From assembly GCF_003611475.1 (NCBI RefSeq), contig NZ_RAXT01000011.1:22322-86321 (forward strand): 64,000 bases of DNA, in the 5' to 3' direction. This document shows positions 27,344 to 35,919 of this stretch, in pieces (positions within the stretch are counted from its first letter, which is position 1; every line of letters begins with the position of its first letter). The notes under the pieces were generated by a model. It did no database searches and was not told the DNA's origin. It was given only the letters and a program-made list of their open reading frames with translations. Position numbers and translations under genes: made by a program. This stretch comes from Acinetobacter rongchengensis (GTDB lineage: Bacteria; Pseudomonadota; Gammaproteobacteria; Pseudomonadales; Moraxellaceae).

Positions 27344-28975
27344 ATGGAACGAATGCTCAATCACAATACGCAAATACAGCAAAAGTATTACACAGGTTCT
27401 TCTCGTTCCAAAGGTTTATTGGTGCTGAGTACTTGTTTAGCCCTCAGTTTGTCTGCTTGTACAACGCTGCCCAAACAACAAAATATACAGCCTGAATATG
27501 CTTACGATATCAATACCAACGATACGTCTCTAGCTCGAATTATTAGCCCTTTAAAAGAACAAAACCCTGAACTAACGGGTTATCACGTTTTATACGACCC
27601 TTTAGAAGCCATTGCAGCACGTATTCATTTAATTGAAAAAGCCGAAAAAACCTTAGATTTACAATATTATATTTGGGATAACGACAAAATTGGTTCATTG
27701 GCGCTCTATAAAATGATAGAAGCTGCTGACCGTGGTGTAAAAATTCGTTTATTAATCGATGATAATAATGCAGGCAAAATGGAAGGTGTCTATTTAGCAC
27801 TTGATCAACATGCCAATATCGAGGTTAAACTGTTTAACCCCTATCGTTTTAGAGGGATGCGCCCTTTAGACATGCTCATCGATTTAAAACGAATTAACCG
27901 TCGTATGCACAATAAAACCTTTACTGCCGACAATCAAATTTCTTTGATTGGTGGGCGTAATATGAGTAATCAATACTACAATGTTAGTGATAGTTATCAG
28001 TTTTCCGATGTTGATGTAATGCTGGCAGGACAAGCTGTAGATGATATTACCCATTCTTTTGATGAGTATTGGAATCATAGCTATGCATATCCAGTTAGAA
28101 ATATCGTCAATCACAATGCGTACACACTGCGTTATGAAGGTTTAAAAGATCAATTAACCAAACATTATCAAGAAATTACAACACAAAACTATTTAAATTT
28201 AAGTAACCGAACCCATGATTTTGACCAGTGGCTCAATCATAATATTCAATTAGATTGGGTCAAAGCGGAAGTCGTGAAAGACTCTCCTGATAAAATTCAG
28301 GCTAAAGCAAAAAAGGAACAGCACCTCAATTTCCAAATGGTTAAACGTTTGGAAACGCCAACCGAAAGTGTTGACTTGATTTCCGCCTATTTTGTACCGC
28401 AGAAAAAAGGCGAGAATAAACTGATCGAACTCGCCAAAGATGATGTAAAGGTTCGGGTATTAACCAACTCATTTAAAGCCAATGATGTCGCACTGGTACA
28501 TGCTTTTTATGCAAAATACCGTGAAAACTTACTGAAAAATGGCGTAGAGCTCTATGAATTTTTACCCGCAGTATCAGAAGAAAATTTATACGCCAATAGC
28601 AAAGAAATTTCTAAGAAAACCAAGGTCAGTTTAAAAGGGTTGAGTCGTTCAAGTTTACATGCCAAGCTCATGGCGATTGATAATAAACAAGTCTTTATTG
28701 GTTCTTTTAATTTTGATCCTCGCTCTGCCAATTTAAATACAGAAATCGGGGTCATTATTAACAGTCCACCTTTGGCCAATGCTGTGCATAAAACCATGGA
28801 TGAGAATTTGAAAAAATACGCGTATAAATTGGTTTTAGATTCACAAGATAATATCAACTGGTTGCGTACTACACCGCAAGGGATCACGACCTTTAGCAAA
28901 GAGCCTAAAATGAAATGGTGGCAAAAAGCTGGGATTAAAGTGATTTCATGGCTACCAATAGAAGGCTTTATGTAA
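27344..28975 (+). CDS. Phospholipase D family lipoprotein, cardiolipin synthase-like (ClsC/YmdC type)
   Basis: This 543-residue protein has a lipoprotein signal with lipobox LSAC at about residue 39 and two HKD catalytic motifs: HNKTFTAD (about residue 193, followed by GGRNMSNQYY) and HAKLMAID (about residue 440, followed by GSFNFDPRS). This two-motif layout is that of cardiolipin synthases and related phosphatidyltransferases of the ClsC/YmdC group. A start at 27353 is also possible. It converges with a lysophospholipid acyltransferase gene, which fits a role in phospholipid remodelling. Confidence 0.9.
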   Translation: MERMLNHNTQIQQKYYTGSSRSKGLLVLSTCLALSLSACTTLPKQQNIQPEYAYDINTNDTSLARIISPLKEQNPELTGYHVLYDPLEAIAARIHLIEKAEKTLDLQYYIWDNDKIGSLALYKMIEAADRGVKIRLLIDDNNAGKMEGVYLALDQHANIEVKLFNPYRFRGMRPLDMLIDLKRINRRMHNKTFTADNQISLIGGRNMSNQYYNVSDSYQFSDVDVMLAGQAVDDITHSFDEYWNHSYAYPVRNIVNHNAYTLRYEGLKDQLTKHYQEITTQNYLNLSNRTHDFDQWLNHNIQLDWVKAEVVKDSPDKIQAKAKKEQHLNFQMVKRLETPTESVDLISAYFVPQKKGENKLIELAKDDVKVRVLTNSFKANDVALVHAFYAKYRENLLKNGVELYEFLPAVSEENLYANSKEISKKTKVSLKGLSRSSLHAKLMAIDNKQVFIGSFNFDPRSANLNTEIGVIINSPPLANAVHKTMDENLKKYAYKLVLDSQDNINWLRTTPQGITTFSKEPKMKWWQKAGIKVISWLPIEGFM

Positions 28976-29000
28976 AAGCCTTCTTGTAAAAATGAAATGT

Positions 29001-29813
29001 TTAGCCCACTAAAACGTCTCTTTGCAAATCTTCCAGACCTGTTTGCATGGTTTCCTGAACCAATTTGGTAAGACTTTCTACGCTATGTCCTTCTGTAGAA
29101 ATCCGAGGGAAAGCCTTCAGATGTGCAGTGACTTTTGGCATTTCTAAAACCGCTTGAATATGCGCAACAAAAGTCGTATCTCCAATAAATGGTGCAACGG
29201 TATCTAATTGACCATTTTTATTGACATAGCAAATCACACAAACTTGTACGGGTTTATTGGCTTCTATTGCTGCACCTAAAATGCGACCATGTACCTTTTT
29301 AACTTTTGTCCCATCAGTCGTTGTCGCTTCGGGAAAAAATAAGACAGGAATATCTTTACTTAAAAATTCAGCGATTTGCTCACGAATACGAACCGAATCT
29401 CCAGAACCACGTTTGATGAATAAGGTTCCCCCTCCTTTTGCAAGTTTTCCAAAAACTGGCCATTTTTCAATCTCTGCTTTCGCTAGAAAGAAAACACGTG
29501 CACCTGAACCTAAAACAGCAATATCTAGCCAAGAAACATGATTACTGACCCACAATGCTGGCTCGCGAGGAATGTCTCCATGCACCCGAACATCAATATT
29601 GAAAACCTCACAAAGACGTCGACAAAAATATTGTACATAACGTGTATTATTCGGATTATTGGGGTCTTTATAGAGCTGATGGCGATAAACCAAATAAAAG
29701 CCTTCAGATATAGCCACTGTACCCGTGACTATTTTTTTACTATATAAAAAAAGTTTAGATAACACACTTAAGTTCGATGAATTTGACTTTTTGCTTACTT
29801 GTTGTTGAGTCAT
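29001..29813 (-). CDS. Lysophospholipid (1-acylglycerol-3-phosphate) acyltransferase family protein
   Basis: This 270-residue member of the PlsC family has the catalytic N-H-x4-D motif in VSNHVSWLDIAVLG near residue 92 and the substrate-binding FPEATTTDG (FPEGT-like) near 162. KGGGTLFIKRGSGD between them is typical. It probably acylates a lysophospholipid at the inner membrane; the exact acceptor is uncertain. It converges with the cardiolipin synthase-like gene, the stops being only 25 bases apart. Confidence 0.9.
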   Translation of the reverse strand: MTQQQVSKKSNSSNLSVLSKLFLYSKKIVTGTVAISEGFYLVYRHQLYKDPNNPNNTRYVQYFCRRLCEVFNIDVRVHGDIPREPALWVSNHVSWLDIAVLGSGARVFFLAKAEIEKWPVFGKLAKGGGTLFIKRGSGDSVRIREQIAEFLSKDIPVLFFPEATTTDGTKVKKVHGRILGAAIEANKPVQVCVICYVNKNGQLDTVAPFIGDTTFVAHIQAVLEMPKVTAHLKAFPRISTEGHSVESLTKLVQETMQTGLEDLQRDVLVG

Positions 29814-30086
29814 AGAAGCTCACTAAACTGACTATATTTCATACTTGGGTCTGTTGACAGCCCCTAAACCGACAGTATTGTATACGTATATACATAAAGT
29901 TGCATTGATCATAAAAACATAGCAAAAACTTACGCAACACACATTTTATGAATCTGATGCCGTTAATAAAATTAAAAATAATCCTTAAACATCAGCATAG
30001 ACAATGTATTTAATGCATTCACCAACGTGTTTCATGACCAATATTTTCAATAAAGTATCCAACAATTCAACATAGGAGAAAATAGC

Positions 30087-30232
30087 ATGATCGACTTAAA
30101 AAAGCGTTAAAATCGTGGCATCGGTTAAACCCTCAAATTCAGCAGATCCAATTCAAAACTGTTCTCGGCTATGTAATTTTATACTGCGGTGCTTTGGTTA
30201 TCTTTTCAAAGCTATTTATTGCAATTCTTTAA
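30087..30232 (+). pseudogene. Small single-span membrane peptide split across two frames at an A-AAA-AAG slippery site
   Basis: AGGAGA (30074-30079) lies 7 bases before an ATG at 30087, which opens a seven-codon frame ending in TAA at 30108-30110. Its fourth to sixth codons contain A-AAA-AAG (30098-30104), the heptamer used for -1 frameshifting in dnaX. After a -1 shift the reading continues from GCG at 30104 to TAA at 30230-30232 with no stop. The joined product is 48 residues, with a basic Trp/His-containing segment and then one hydrophobic helix (VLGYVILYCGALVIFSKLF). The second frame has no start codon of its own. It could be programmed frameshifting, a disrupted gene, or one missing A in the sequence (six versus seven A). 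hflX follows 72 bases later. Confidence 0.5.
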
Positions 30233-30304
30233 CAGCCCATGAGGATTTCACAGTCAATTTACTTTAGAATGGTTATTCGCTAATGCTTCTGAGTTTTAAT
30301 ATCT

Positions 30305-31636
30305 GTGGAATACTTTGATCAGCATCAAGGTGGTGAAAAAACCATTTTAATCAGTGTAAATGTACAAATATTAGAAAATTTGGACGCTGAGGAATTTCGA
30401 TTACTGGCAAAGTCTGCAGGTGCTGAAATTTTTGAACACTTAACGGTTCAACGCATTAAACCTGATGCTAAATTTTTTATTGGCACAGGTAAGGCCGAAG
30501 AAATTGCTGAACGTGTTGAAAATGAAGAAATTGAGCTGGTTATATTTGATCAGGCCCTCTCTCCTGCGCAAGAGCGTAACTTAGAAAGAATTTTAAAATG
30601 TCGTGTGATCGATCGTACAGGATTAATTCTTGACATCTTTGCACAACGTGCCCGTACCCATGAAGGGAAACTTCAAGTTGAGCTTGCTCAATTAGATCAC
30701 CTATCGTCTCGTTTGGTTCGTAGCCGTAGCAATTTGGATAGCCAAAAAGGGGGCATCGGCTTACGTGGACCAGGTGAAACACTATTAGAAACAGATCGTC
30801 GCTTATTACGCATTCGTATGGAGCAACTGAAAGAACGTCTTGAAAAAGTGCGGAAAACACGCATGCAAGGACGTGCTGCACGCCAAAAGGCCAATATTCC
30901 GACTGTATCCTTAGTCGGTTATACCAATGCTGGAAAATCAACCCTATTCAATATTTTAGCAAAAAGTGATGTCTATGCTGCGGATCAACTTTTTGCCACA
31001 CTTGACCCGACCCTCAGACGTTTGGACTGGGAAGGTATTGGAACACTGGTTCTAGCAGATACTGTTGGTTTTGTGCGCAATCTCGCTCATTCTTTAGTCG
31101 AATCCTTTAAAGCAACTTTGGAAGAGACATTAGAGGCAACCTTACTACTGCATGTAATTGATTCAAGTAGTCCTGAAATCATGGAACAGATCGAAGCAGT
31201 AGAAACGGTATTAAAAGAAATTGGTGCAGATATTCCAACCTTAAGGGTCTATAACAAAATTGATCAGTCTGGTGAAGACGCTAAAATCATTTATGCCAAA
31301 CCACACCAACCTGATCGTGTTTATGTATCAGCCCATACAGGACAAGGCTTAGACCTGCTTCGTAAAGCAGTCCATGAATGTTTAATGGGACAAATCCAAA
31401 ATTTTGAGCTGCTGTTAAAACCTGCTTATGGCAAGTTACGTAACCAACTTTATGCTTTAAATGTTATTCAATCTGAACACTATGATGATCAAGGTCATTT
31501 ACATTTAAGGGTTGCAATGGCACCTCAAAAATTGGAACAACTCATCAAACAAGCACATTTACCTATTGACGAAATTCTTGGGAGTAAAGCACAACAGTTT
31601 AAACGGCCTTTAGAAGAGTTTGAAATCAAACGCTAA
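30305..31636 (+). CDS. hflX: Ribosome-associated GTPase HflX
   Basis: This 443-residue GTPase binds the 50S subunit and splits stalled or hibernating ribosomes. The N-terminal HflX domain (EIFEHLTVQRIKPDAKFFIGTGKAEEI) is followed by a glycine-rich linker (KGGIGLRGPGETLLETDRRLLR) and the G domain. The G domain shows GYTNAGKSTLFN (P-loop), the switch region around DPTLR, DTVGF and NKID. The start codon is GTG at 30305, giving MEYFDQHQGGE, in line with the family N-terminus. No hfq or miaA is adjacent, unlike in enterobacteria. Confidence 0.95.
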   Translation: MEYFDQHQGGEKTILISVNVQILENLDAEEFRLLAKSAGAEIFEHLTVQRIKPDAKFFIGTGKAEEIAERVENEEIELVIFDQALSPAQERNLERILKCRVIDRTGLILDIFAQRARTHEGKLQVELAQLDHLSSRLVRSRSNLDSQKGGIGLRGPGETLLETDRRLLRIRMEQLKERLEKVRKTRMQGRAARQKANIPTVSLVGYTNAGKSTLFNILAKSDVYAADQLFATLDPTLRRLDWEGIGTLVLADTVGFVRNLAHSLVESFKATLEETLEATLLLHVIDSSSPEIMEQIEAVETVLKEIGADIPTLRVYNKIDQSGEDAKIIYAKPHQPDRVYVSAHTGQGLDLLRKAVHECLMGQIQNFELLLKPAYGKLRNQLYALNVIQSEHYDDQGHLHLRVAMAPQKLEQLIKQAHLPIDEILGSKAQQFKRPLEEFEIKR

Positions 31637-31679
31637 ATCGGTTAAAACGTGAAAGGGCAAATTTTATATATCAAGACGC

Positions 31680-32051
31680 ATGGATCAGTTAAAACGCATA
31701 GATTGGCAAGCTTGGGGATTCACCATAGGACTGATCGTCTTCTTTCGTGAAGCTTCGGTTTGGGTCATGACACAATTTGATCATCCTGAATTGGGGAACT
31801 TAACTGGCCTTTTAAGCCTGCTATTGGTATTGGTCATTTGGCGTAAATTTAAAAAACTTCCACCTCGTTTAGTCGATACCAATAATAAATTAATGAAAGA
31901 AAGTGGTTTTGCTTTCCTTCCCATCTGTGCAGGCTCACTGATCATGCTGGTAAGCATGGGAAAAGAAATTCCCTTATTTCTCGTGGTCATGTTTATTAGC
32001 ACACTCATCCCTTTGTGGATTTATGCCAAAATGGCAAAAAAGTGGCTCTAG
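31680..32051 (+). CDS. LrgA/CidA-like membrane protein
   Basis: This 123-residue protein has about four hydrophobic segments and the family signature around LPPRLVDTNNKLMKESGFAFLPICAGSLI (LrgA/CidA-like: V-D-T, then a hydrophobic F-x-P-x-x-x-G block). Such holin-like proteins are paired with LrgB-like proteins and influence autolysis or export of small acids. It ends 9 bases before the lrgB-like gene, so the two form an operon. It begins 43 bases after hflX, which might extend the same transcript. Confidence 0.82.
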   Translation: MDQLKRIDWQAWGFTIGLIVFFREASVWVMTQFDHPELGNLTGLLSLLLVLVIWRKFKKLPPRLVDTNNKLMKESGFAFLPICAGSLIMLVSMGKEIPLFLVVMFISTLIPLWIYAKMAKKWL

Positions 32052-32060
32052 GAGATTGAT

Positions 32061-32729
32061 ATGTTCAGCGTTCTGATCGGTTTCCTCATCACTTTAGCTG
32101 CATATCTCGCAGCAAAACCGGTAAATAGAAGATTTCCACAAGTGCCATTGTTAGTGATTGCAATGTTTTTTGTGATTGGACTTTTAATGATTTTAAAAAT
32201 CCCATATGAAAAATATAATAGCGCGATGAATGGTTTATTTAGCCATCTTCTTGGCTATGTCACTGTTGCCTTAGCCATCCCTCTAGCTGCGATGCGCTAT
32301 GATGATTTACCACTTAAATCGGTAATAGGCATTCTCGTCTTTGCCAGTATCAGCGCTGTAGCCTTGCCCATGAGCTTAGCTTATCTGTTACATATGTCTG
32401 AACCGACCATCATGGCGTTTGCAACTCGTGCTGTAACAACCCCTATTGCGATTAATATTGCAACTTTATTGCACTCACCAGTCACTTTAGTGATTTTGAT
32501 CGTCATTTTATCAGGGGTCATTGGGGCAGCTTTTTCATCCATTATTTTACGCAATATTAATGACGAACGCGCGTCAGGCTTAGCTTTGGGACTTGCTGCC
32601 CATGCGATTGGTACAGCACAAGCATGGCAACGTGGAGCAGTTGCAGGACGCTATGCGGCCTTTGGCATGGCGGTCAATGCGGTCTTCACCGCCATATGGT
32701 TGCCAACCTTTATTCTTTTTATAAAATAA
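32061..32729 (+). CDS. LrgB-family membrane protein
   Basis: This 222-residue protein has about six to seven hydrophobic segments. Its central TRAVTTPIAINIA and the GLAAHAIGTAQAW segment are conserved blocks of the LrgB/CidB family. It is the partner of the preceding LrgA-like gene and has AGGAG 7 bases before the ATG. It probably acts with it in the inner membrane in murein hydrolase control or metabolite export, as inferred from homologues. Confidence 0.9.
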   Translation: MFSVLIGFLITLAAYLAAKPVNRRFPQVPLLVIAMFFVIGLLMILKIPYEKYNSAMNGLFSHLLGYVTVALAIPLAAMRYDDLPLKSVIGILVFASISAVALPMSLAYLLHMSEPTIMAFATRAVTTPIAINIATLLHSPVTLVILIVILSGVIGAAFSSIILRNINDERASGLALGLAAHAIGTAQAWQRGAVAGRYAAFGMAVNAVFTAIWLPTFILFIK

Positions 32730-32819
32730 CTGTGATTTACTATACATTTCAAGTGATTGCATAGAATTGCTATTCAAATTAAGATAAATCTTACCCCCAT
32801 TTTGATAAGGAATGAATAA

Positions 32820-33266
32820 ATGTGGTCGAATAGATTTATTTTAGGTGTTCTATTTTCAGTGCTCAGTTGTGGCAGCATGGCAAAGGATATTACTGGCATT
32901 TGGAAAAATATTGATGATAAAACTGGTTCATCTAAAGCTGTTCTTGAGGTTCGCAAAGAAGCAAATGGAACATATACAGGGAAAATCATCAAAATCACAC
33001 CACTGCCAGGCTATACACCAAAAGAGACCTGTGTAAACTGCCCAGCACCCTATACAAATAAACCTATTTTAGGTATGGATGTTCTTAAAAACCTAGTACA
33101 AACCAGTGAAGAAAATTATTCTGGTGGGAAAATTATTGACCCACTTTCTGGTAAAATTTACTCGATGAAAGCAAAGTTAAGTGCTAATGGAAATCGCTTA
33201 TCTTTACGAGGTTATATCGGTGTCTCAGCACTTGGACGTAGCCAAATTTGGATTCGAGAAAACTGA
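32820..33266 (+). CDS. Exported DUF2147 protein, paralogue 1
   Basis: This is a 148-residue protein with a signal peptide (cleavage near residues 19-22, SMAKD). It has a compact beta-rich DUF2147 domain: DITGIWKNIDDKTGSSKAVLEV, YTGKIIKITPLPGY, then GGKIIDPLSGKIYSMKAKLSANGNRL and GYIGVSALGRSQIWIREN. A CVNCPAP motif with two cysteines lies mid-protein. It is probably periplasmic; function unknown. It is the first of three paralogues within 2.9 kb. Confidence 0.92.
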   Translation: MWSNRFILGVLFSVLSCGSMAKDITGIWKNIDDKTGSSKAVLEVRKEANGTYTGKIIKITPLPGYTPKETCVNCPAPYTNKPILGMDVLKNLVQTSEENYSGGKIIDPLSGKIYSMKAKLSANGNRLSLRGYIGVSALGRSQIWIREN

Positions 33267-33635
33267 TTGACTTATTTTGACTAAATAAACGATTTAGTTG
33301 ATTCTAAAAGCTCATAATTGAATTTATGGGCTTTATATGATTTTAGAACCGCACAAATGCTTTGATTCTAGATTCACTCTTATTTAAATATGCATTTGCT
33401 ATGTGAATAGTTTGTTATTTTCCAACAGCAGCTTACAGATTGAATAGATCCATCTTTTATAAATATACAACAATTTTTGAACTATCATTTCAAATCAAAA
33501 TACTGTAAAAATATTCAAAACACATAACAAGAGCAATTCTCATGTTAATGATTTCAGTCTTTTCTACATACAAACGGCTGAAGCAACAATAGAAATAAAA
33601 ATGACCAGTAAACACTTCAAAGTTAGGGGAATAAA
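33267..33635. other. Intergenic region between DUF2147 paralogues 1 and 2
   Basis: This 369-base AT-rich stretch has a terminator-like hairpin near its left end (33307-33334). The remainder is likely the promoter region of paralogue 2. No additional gene was recognised. Confidence 0.35.
33307..33334 (+). terminator. Probable terminator after DUF2147 paralogue 1
   Basis: AAAGCTCATAA (33307-33317) pairs with TTATGGGCTTT (33324-33334) with one G-T wobble. Only a mixed AT stretch follows, so the U-tract is weak. Confidence 0.5.
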
Positions 33636-34085
33636 ATGTGGACTAAATTTAAATTTTCACTGTCAATTGTCATGCTTTCTCTGAGTCAATTTGCATTTGC
33701 AGAAGATATTTCTGGCTTATGGCAAAGTATTGATGATCAAACTGGAGCACCCAAAGGCATTGTTAGGATTAGTAAAGATGCAAATGGGACTTATATTGGA
33801 ACAATTACTAAAATCACACCTCGAGTTGGCTATAAACCTAAAGAGTTTTGTGTAAACTGCCCTGCCCCATATACCAACAAACCGATTATAGGGCTGAATG
33901 TTATTCAGGGTCTAAAACAAAAAGATGCAGAAAACTATGAAGGTGGTAAGATTCTAGATCCTAACACAGGCAAGATTTATAGCTTAAAAGCAAAACTTTC
34001 CTCAAATGGAAAGAAATTGGTTCTCCGCGGTTATATTGGCATCGCGGCATTAGGTCGCAGTCAAACTTGGATTCGAGCCTATTAA
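33636..34085 (+). CDS. Exported DUF2147 protein, paralogue 2
   Basis: This 149-residue paralogue of the preceding gene has a signal peptide ending near FAFAED. It retains the same blocks (DISGLWQSIDDQTGAPKGIVRI, CVNCPAPYTNKPI, GGKILDPNTGKIYSLKAKLSSNGKKL, ALGRSQTWIRAY), including the C-x2-C pair. A strong AGGGGA ribosome site stands ahead of the ATG. It is followed by a bidirectional terminator and a gene on the opposite strand. Confidence 0.92.
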   Translation: MWTKFKFSLSIVMLSLSQFAFAEDISGLWQSIDDQTGAPKGIVRISKDANGTYIGTITKITPRVGYKPKEFCVNCPAPYTNKPIIGLNVIQGLKQKDAENYEGGKILDPNTGKIYSLKAKLSSNGKKLVLRGYIGIAALGRSQTWIRAY

Positions 34086-34114
34086 ACCAGATTTATGTTA
34101 AATTCATCGCTTCA

Positions 34115-34145
34115 AAAAGCTGTCACCTCTAGAGGTACAGCTTTT
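34115..34145. terminator. Bidirectional terminator between DUF2147 paralogue 2 and the glycosyltransferase-like gene
   Basis: AAAAGCTGT (34115-34123) pairs with ACAGCTTTT (34137-34145), with an additional ACCTC/GAGGT inner stem after a bulged C. It lies in the 85-base gap between two convergent genes, with T-rich sequence on the right. Confidence 0.8.
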
Positions 34146-34170
34146 GTTCTTTTTACGCTAAGCCAACGTA

Positions 34171-35025
34171 TTATTCGTGGTCTTGGGTTAAATTATTCAA
34201 GCCCGTTAGTCTCATTGTGATACCTTCTTTAACTGGTATCGCTCGACTTAAATTGGTTTGTAAACTTTCAGCGAAGTTCCCCTGATATATTTTCATACCT
34301 TGGTGAGTTAAATTTGAAGTTGCATCAATATAAATCTTACCCCCCAGTTTTTCCCATAAGCGACAAAAACCATAATCCTCAGATAAATAACGCCCTGTTT
34401 CAGGATCAACCATTACATCAAATAAGCGATAATGCAGACCTTTATTTTCGATACCCACCGAATCAGGGGTATATTTTAGCTCTGGATAAGCCTGCATCAT
34501 TTTTTCAAAGACAGCACGTTTAATCACCATGAAACCTGTCGGCGCCTCACTCATCTCGATAAAACCATTCTCTAAAATCGTAAGGTCTATATGATCTGCG
34601 TCACCTGCTACCCGTGCATTAACCGTATACCTTTGATAATTCGAAATAAATTCACTCAAAGTCATTCCCTTTGGTAATCCCTCAACAGGCCATTCTTCCC
34701 TTTTAAGTGGATAAACCCCAGCAGCAATATCATAATCTGATTTTAATAAGCGAAAAGCAGCTTCAGGTGTAAAACCAATATCAGAATCAATCCAAAATAA
34801 ATGTGTCCACTCAGTATTTTCTAAAAAAGTGGCTACACAATTATTTCTTGCACGAGTAATTAAACTTTCACCCTGCATCAATAAATATTGTGTAGGCATA
34901 CCGATTCGATTGGATTCATGAAAGAAATTTAATAATGAAAGCACATAATTATGAAAAAACTTGCCATCATGACTAGGCGTTACAATTAATGGATAAATTG
35001 TTTTTAATTGTTCTGTAGATAACAT
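34171..35025 (-). CDS. Glycosyltransferase-like protein (GT-A fold)
   Basis: This 284-residue protein begins with a GT-A-like strand (IYPLIVTPSHDGKFFHNYV). It has the D-x-D type motif in HLFWIDSDIGFTPEAAFRLL near residue 75-90, then AAGVYPLK and EAPTGFMVIKRAVFEKM segments. A SEDYGFCRLWEKLGGKIYID block resembles the acceptor/catalytic region of family-2 type enzymes. The sugar and acceptor are unknown, and no polysaccharide cluster is nearby. It sits on the opposite strand between the second and third DUF2147 paralogues. Confidence 0.72.
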   Translation of the reverse strand: MLSTEQLKTIYPLIVTPSHDGKFFHNYVLSLLNFFHESNRIGMPTQYLLMQGESLITRARNNCVATFLENTEWTHLFWIDSDIGFTPEAAFRLLKSDYDIAAGVYPLKREEWPVEGLPKGMTLSEFISNYQRYTVNARVAGDADHIDLTILENGFIEMSEAPTGFMVIKRAVFEKMMQAYPELKYTPDSVGIENKGLHYRLFDVMVDPETGRYLSEDYGFCRLWEKLGGKIYIDATSNLTHQGMKIYQGNFAESLQTNLSRAIPVKEGITMRLTGLNNLTQDHE

Positions 35026-35247
35026 CTTTTCCTTTGTCCATGATTTTTATACCACACTGAATTTAATCTAAATCCCTCAATGATTCAATCATCAAGACTC
35101 CGCGTACCTTTAGTTATAAAGTCGAATAAATCACTTAATAAAAATGATATTCAATTAAATATCACAAATATGCATTTTATCGTGATTTATTTTGCATTTT
35201 AAAATAAATGTGCTAATTTTTATACAATAAACACAAGAGGTATTTAG

Positions 35248-35700
35248 ATGAATAATTATGTAAAAATTGCTGTTGCTAATCTATTATTTGGCTTATCTAT
35301 ACAAAATAGTTTTGCTCAAGACATTGTTGGTATTTGGCAAAGTATTGACGACAAAACCAATGCACCTAAGGCTTTAATTGAAATCAAAAAAGATGCGTCA
35401 GGCGAATACTCTGGTACGATTATTAAAGTGACGCCAAGTGCAGGTTATAAACCTCAAGAATTGTGTACCAAATGTACAGGCTCGCTTAAGAACAAACCTA
35501 TTTTGGGCATGACTATTTTTTCTAAAGTAAAAGAAGTTAAACCAAATCAATTTGGAAATGGCTATATCGTTGACCCACTTTCTGGGAAATACTATAAAAT
35601 TAACATCAAGTTAAGTTCAAATGGTAACAATATCCGAGTGCATGGATATATTGGCATTCAAGCAATCGGTAGAACACAAACATGGGTCAGAGAAAAGTAA
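35248..35700 (+). CDS. Exported DUF2147 protein, paralogue 3
   Basis: This 150-residue exported DUF2147 protein has a signal peptide ending near NSFAQD. It is more diverged than the other two: the mid-protein cysteine motif reads CTKCTGSLKNKPI. The domain ends AIGRTQTWVREK. AGAGG stands before the ATG. Its separation from paralogues 1 and 2 by an opposite-strand gene suggests an insertion or rearrangement after duplication, or a separate duplication. Confidence 0.91.
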   Translation: MNNYVKIAVANLLFGLSIQNSFAQDIVGIWQSIDDKTNAPKALIEIKKDASGEYSGTIIKVTPSAGYKPQELCTKCTGSLKNKPILGMTIFSKVKEVKPNQFGNGYIVDPLSGKYYKINIKLSSNGNNIRVHGYIGIQAIGRTQTWVREK

Positions 35701-35850
35701 TCAAAAGCATTTAGTTAAACAATAAAAATACTATTTATGACTTTTAAATAATCACTCAAATCTAGTGTAAAATTCAATAAAAAAATAAATTACCCAAGAT
35801 CAGGATACGGTTATCAAGTTAATCTAAAGTATATCGTTCACCAAAACTAA

Positions 35851-35876
35851 AATACCCAATAAATTCATTGGGTATT
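35851..35876. terminator. Terminator of the pdxA-rsmA-apaH operon (and DUF2147 paralogue 3)
   Basis: AATACCCAAT (35851-35860) pairs perfectly with ATTGGGTATT (35867-35876) around a 6-base loop. It lies between two convergent genes, with T-rich sequence on both strands. Confidence 0.85.
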
Positions 35877-35919
35877 GATTTTCAATTTGTATGCTTTTTC
35901 AATTCGTATTGAATAAATT

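Noticed and set aside
30087..30110. Seven-codon frame as a leader peptide controlling hflX
   Set aside because: Possible, but no attenuator hairpin pair was seen and the in-phase slippery heptamer with a coherent downstream frame explains the layout better.
30540..30941. 133-codon minus-strand frame inside hflX
   Set aside because: Antisense shadow of a conserved GTPase.
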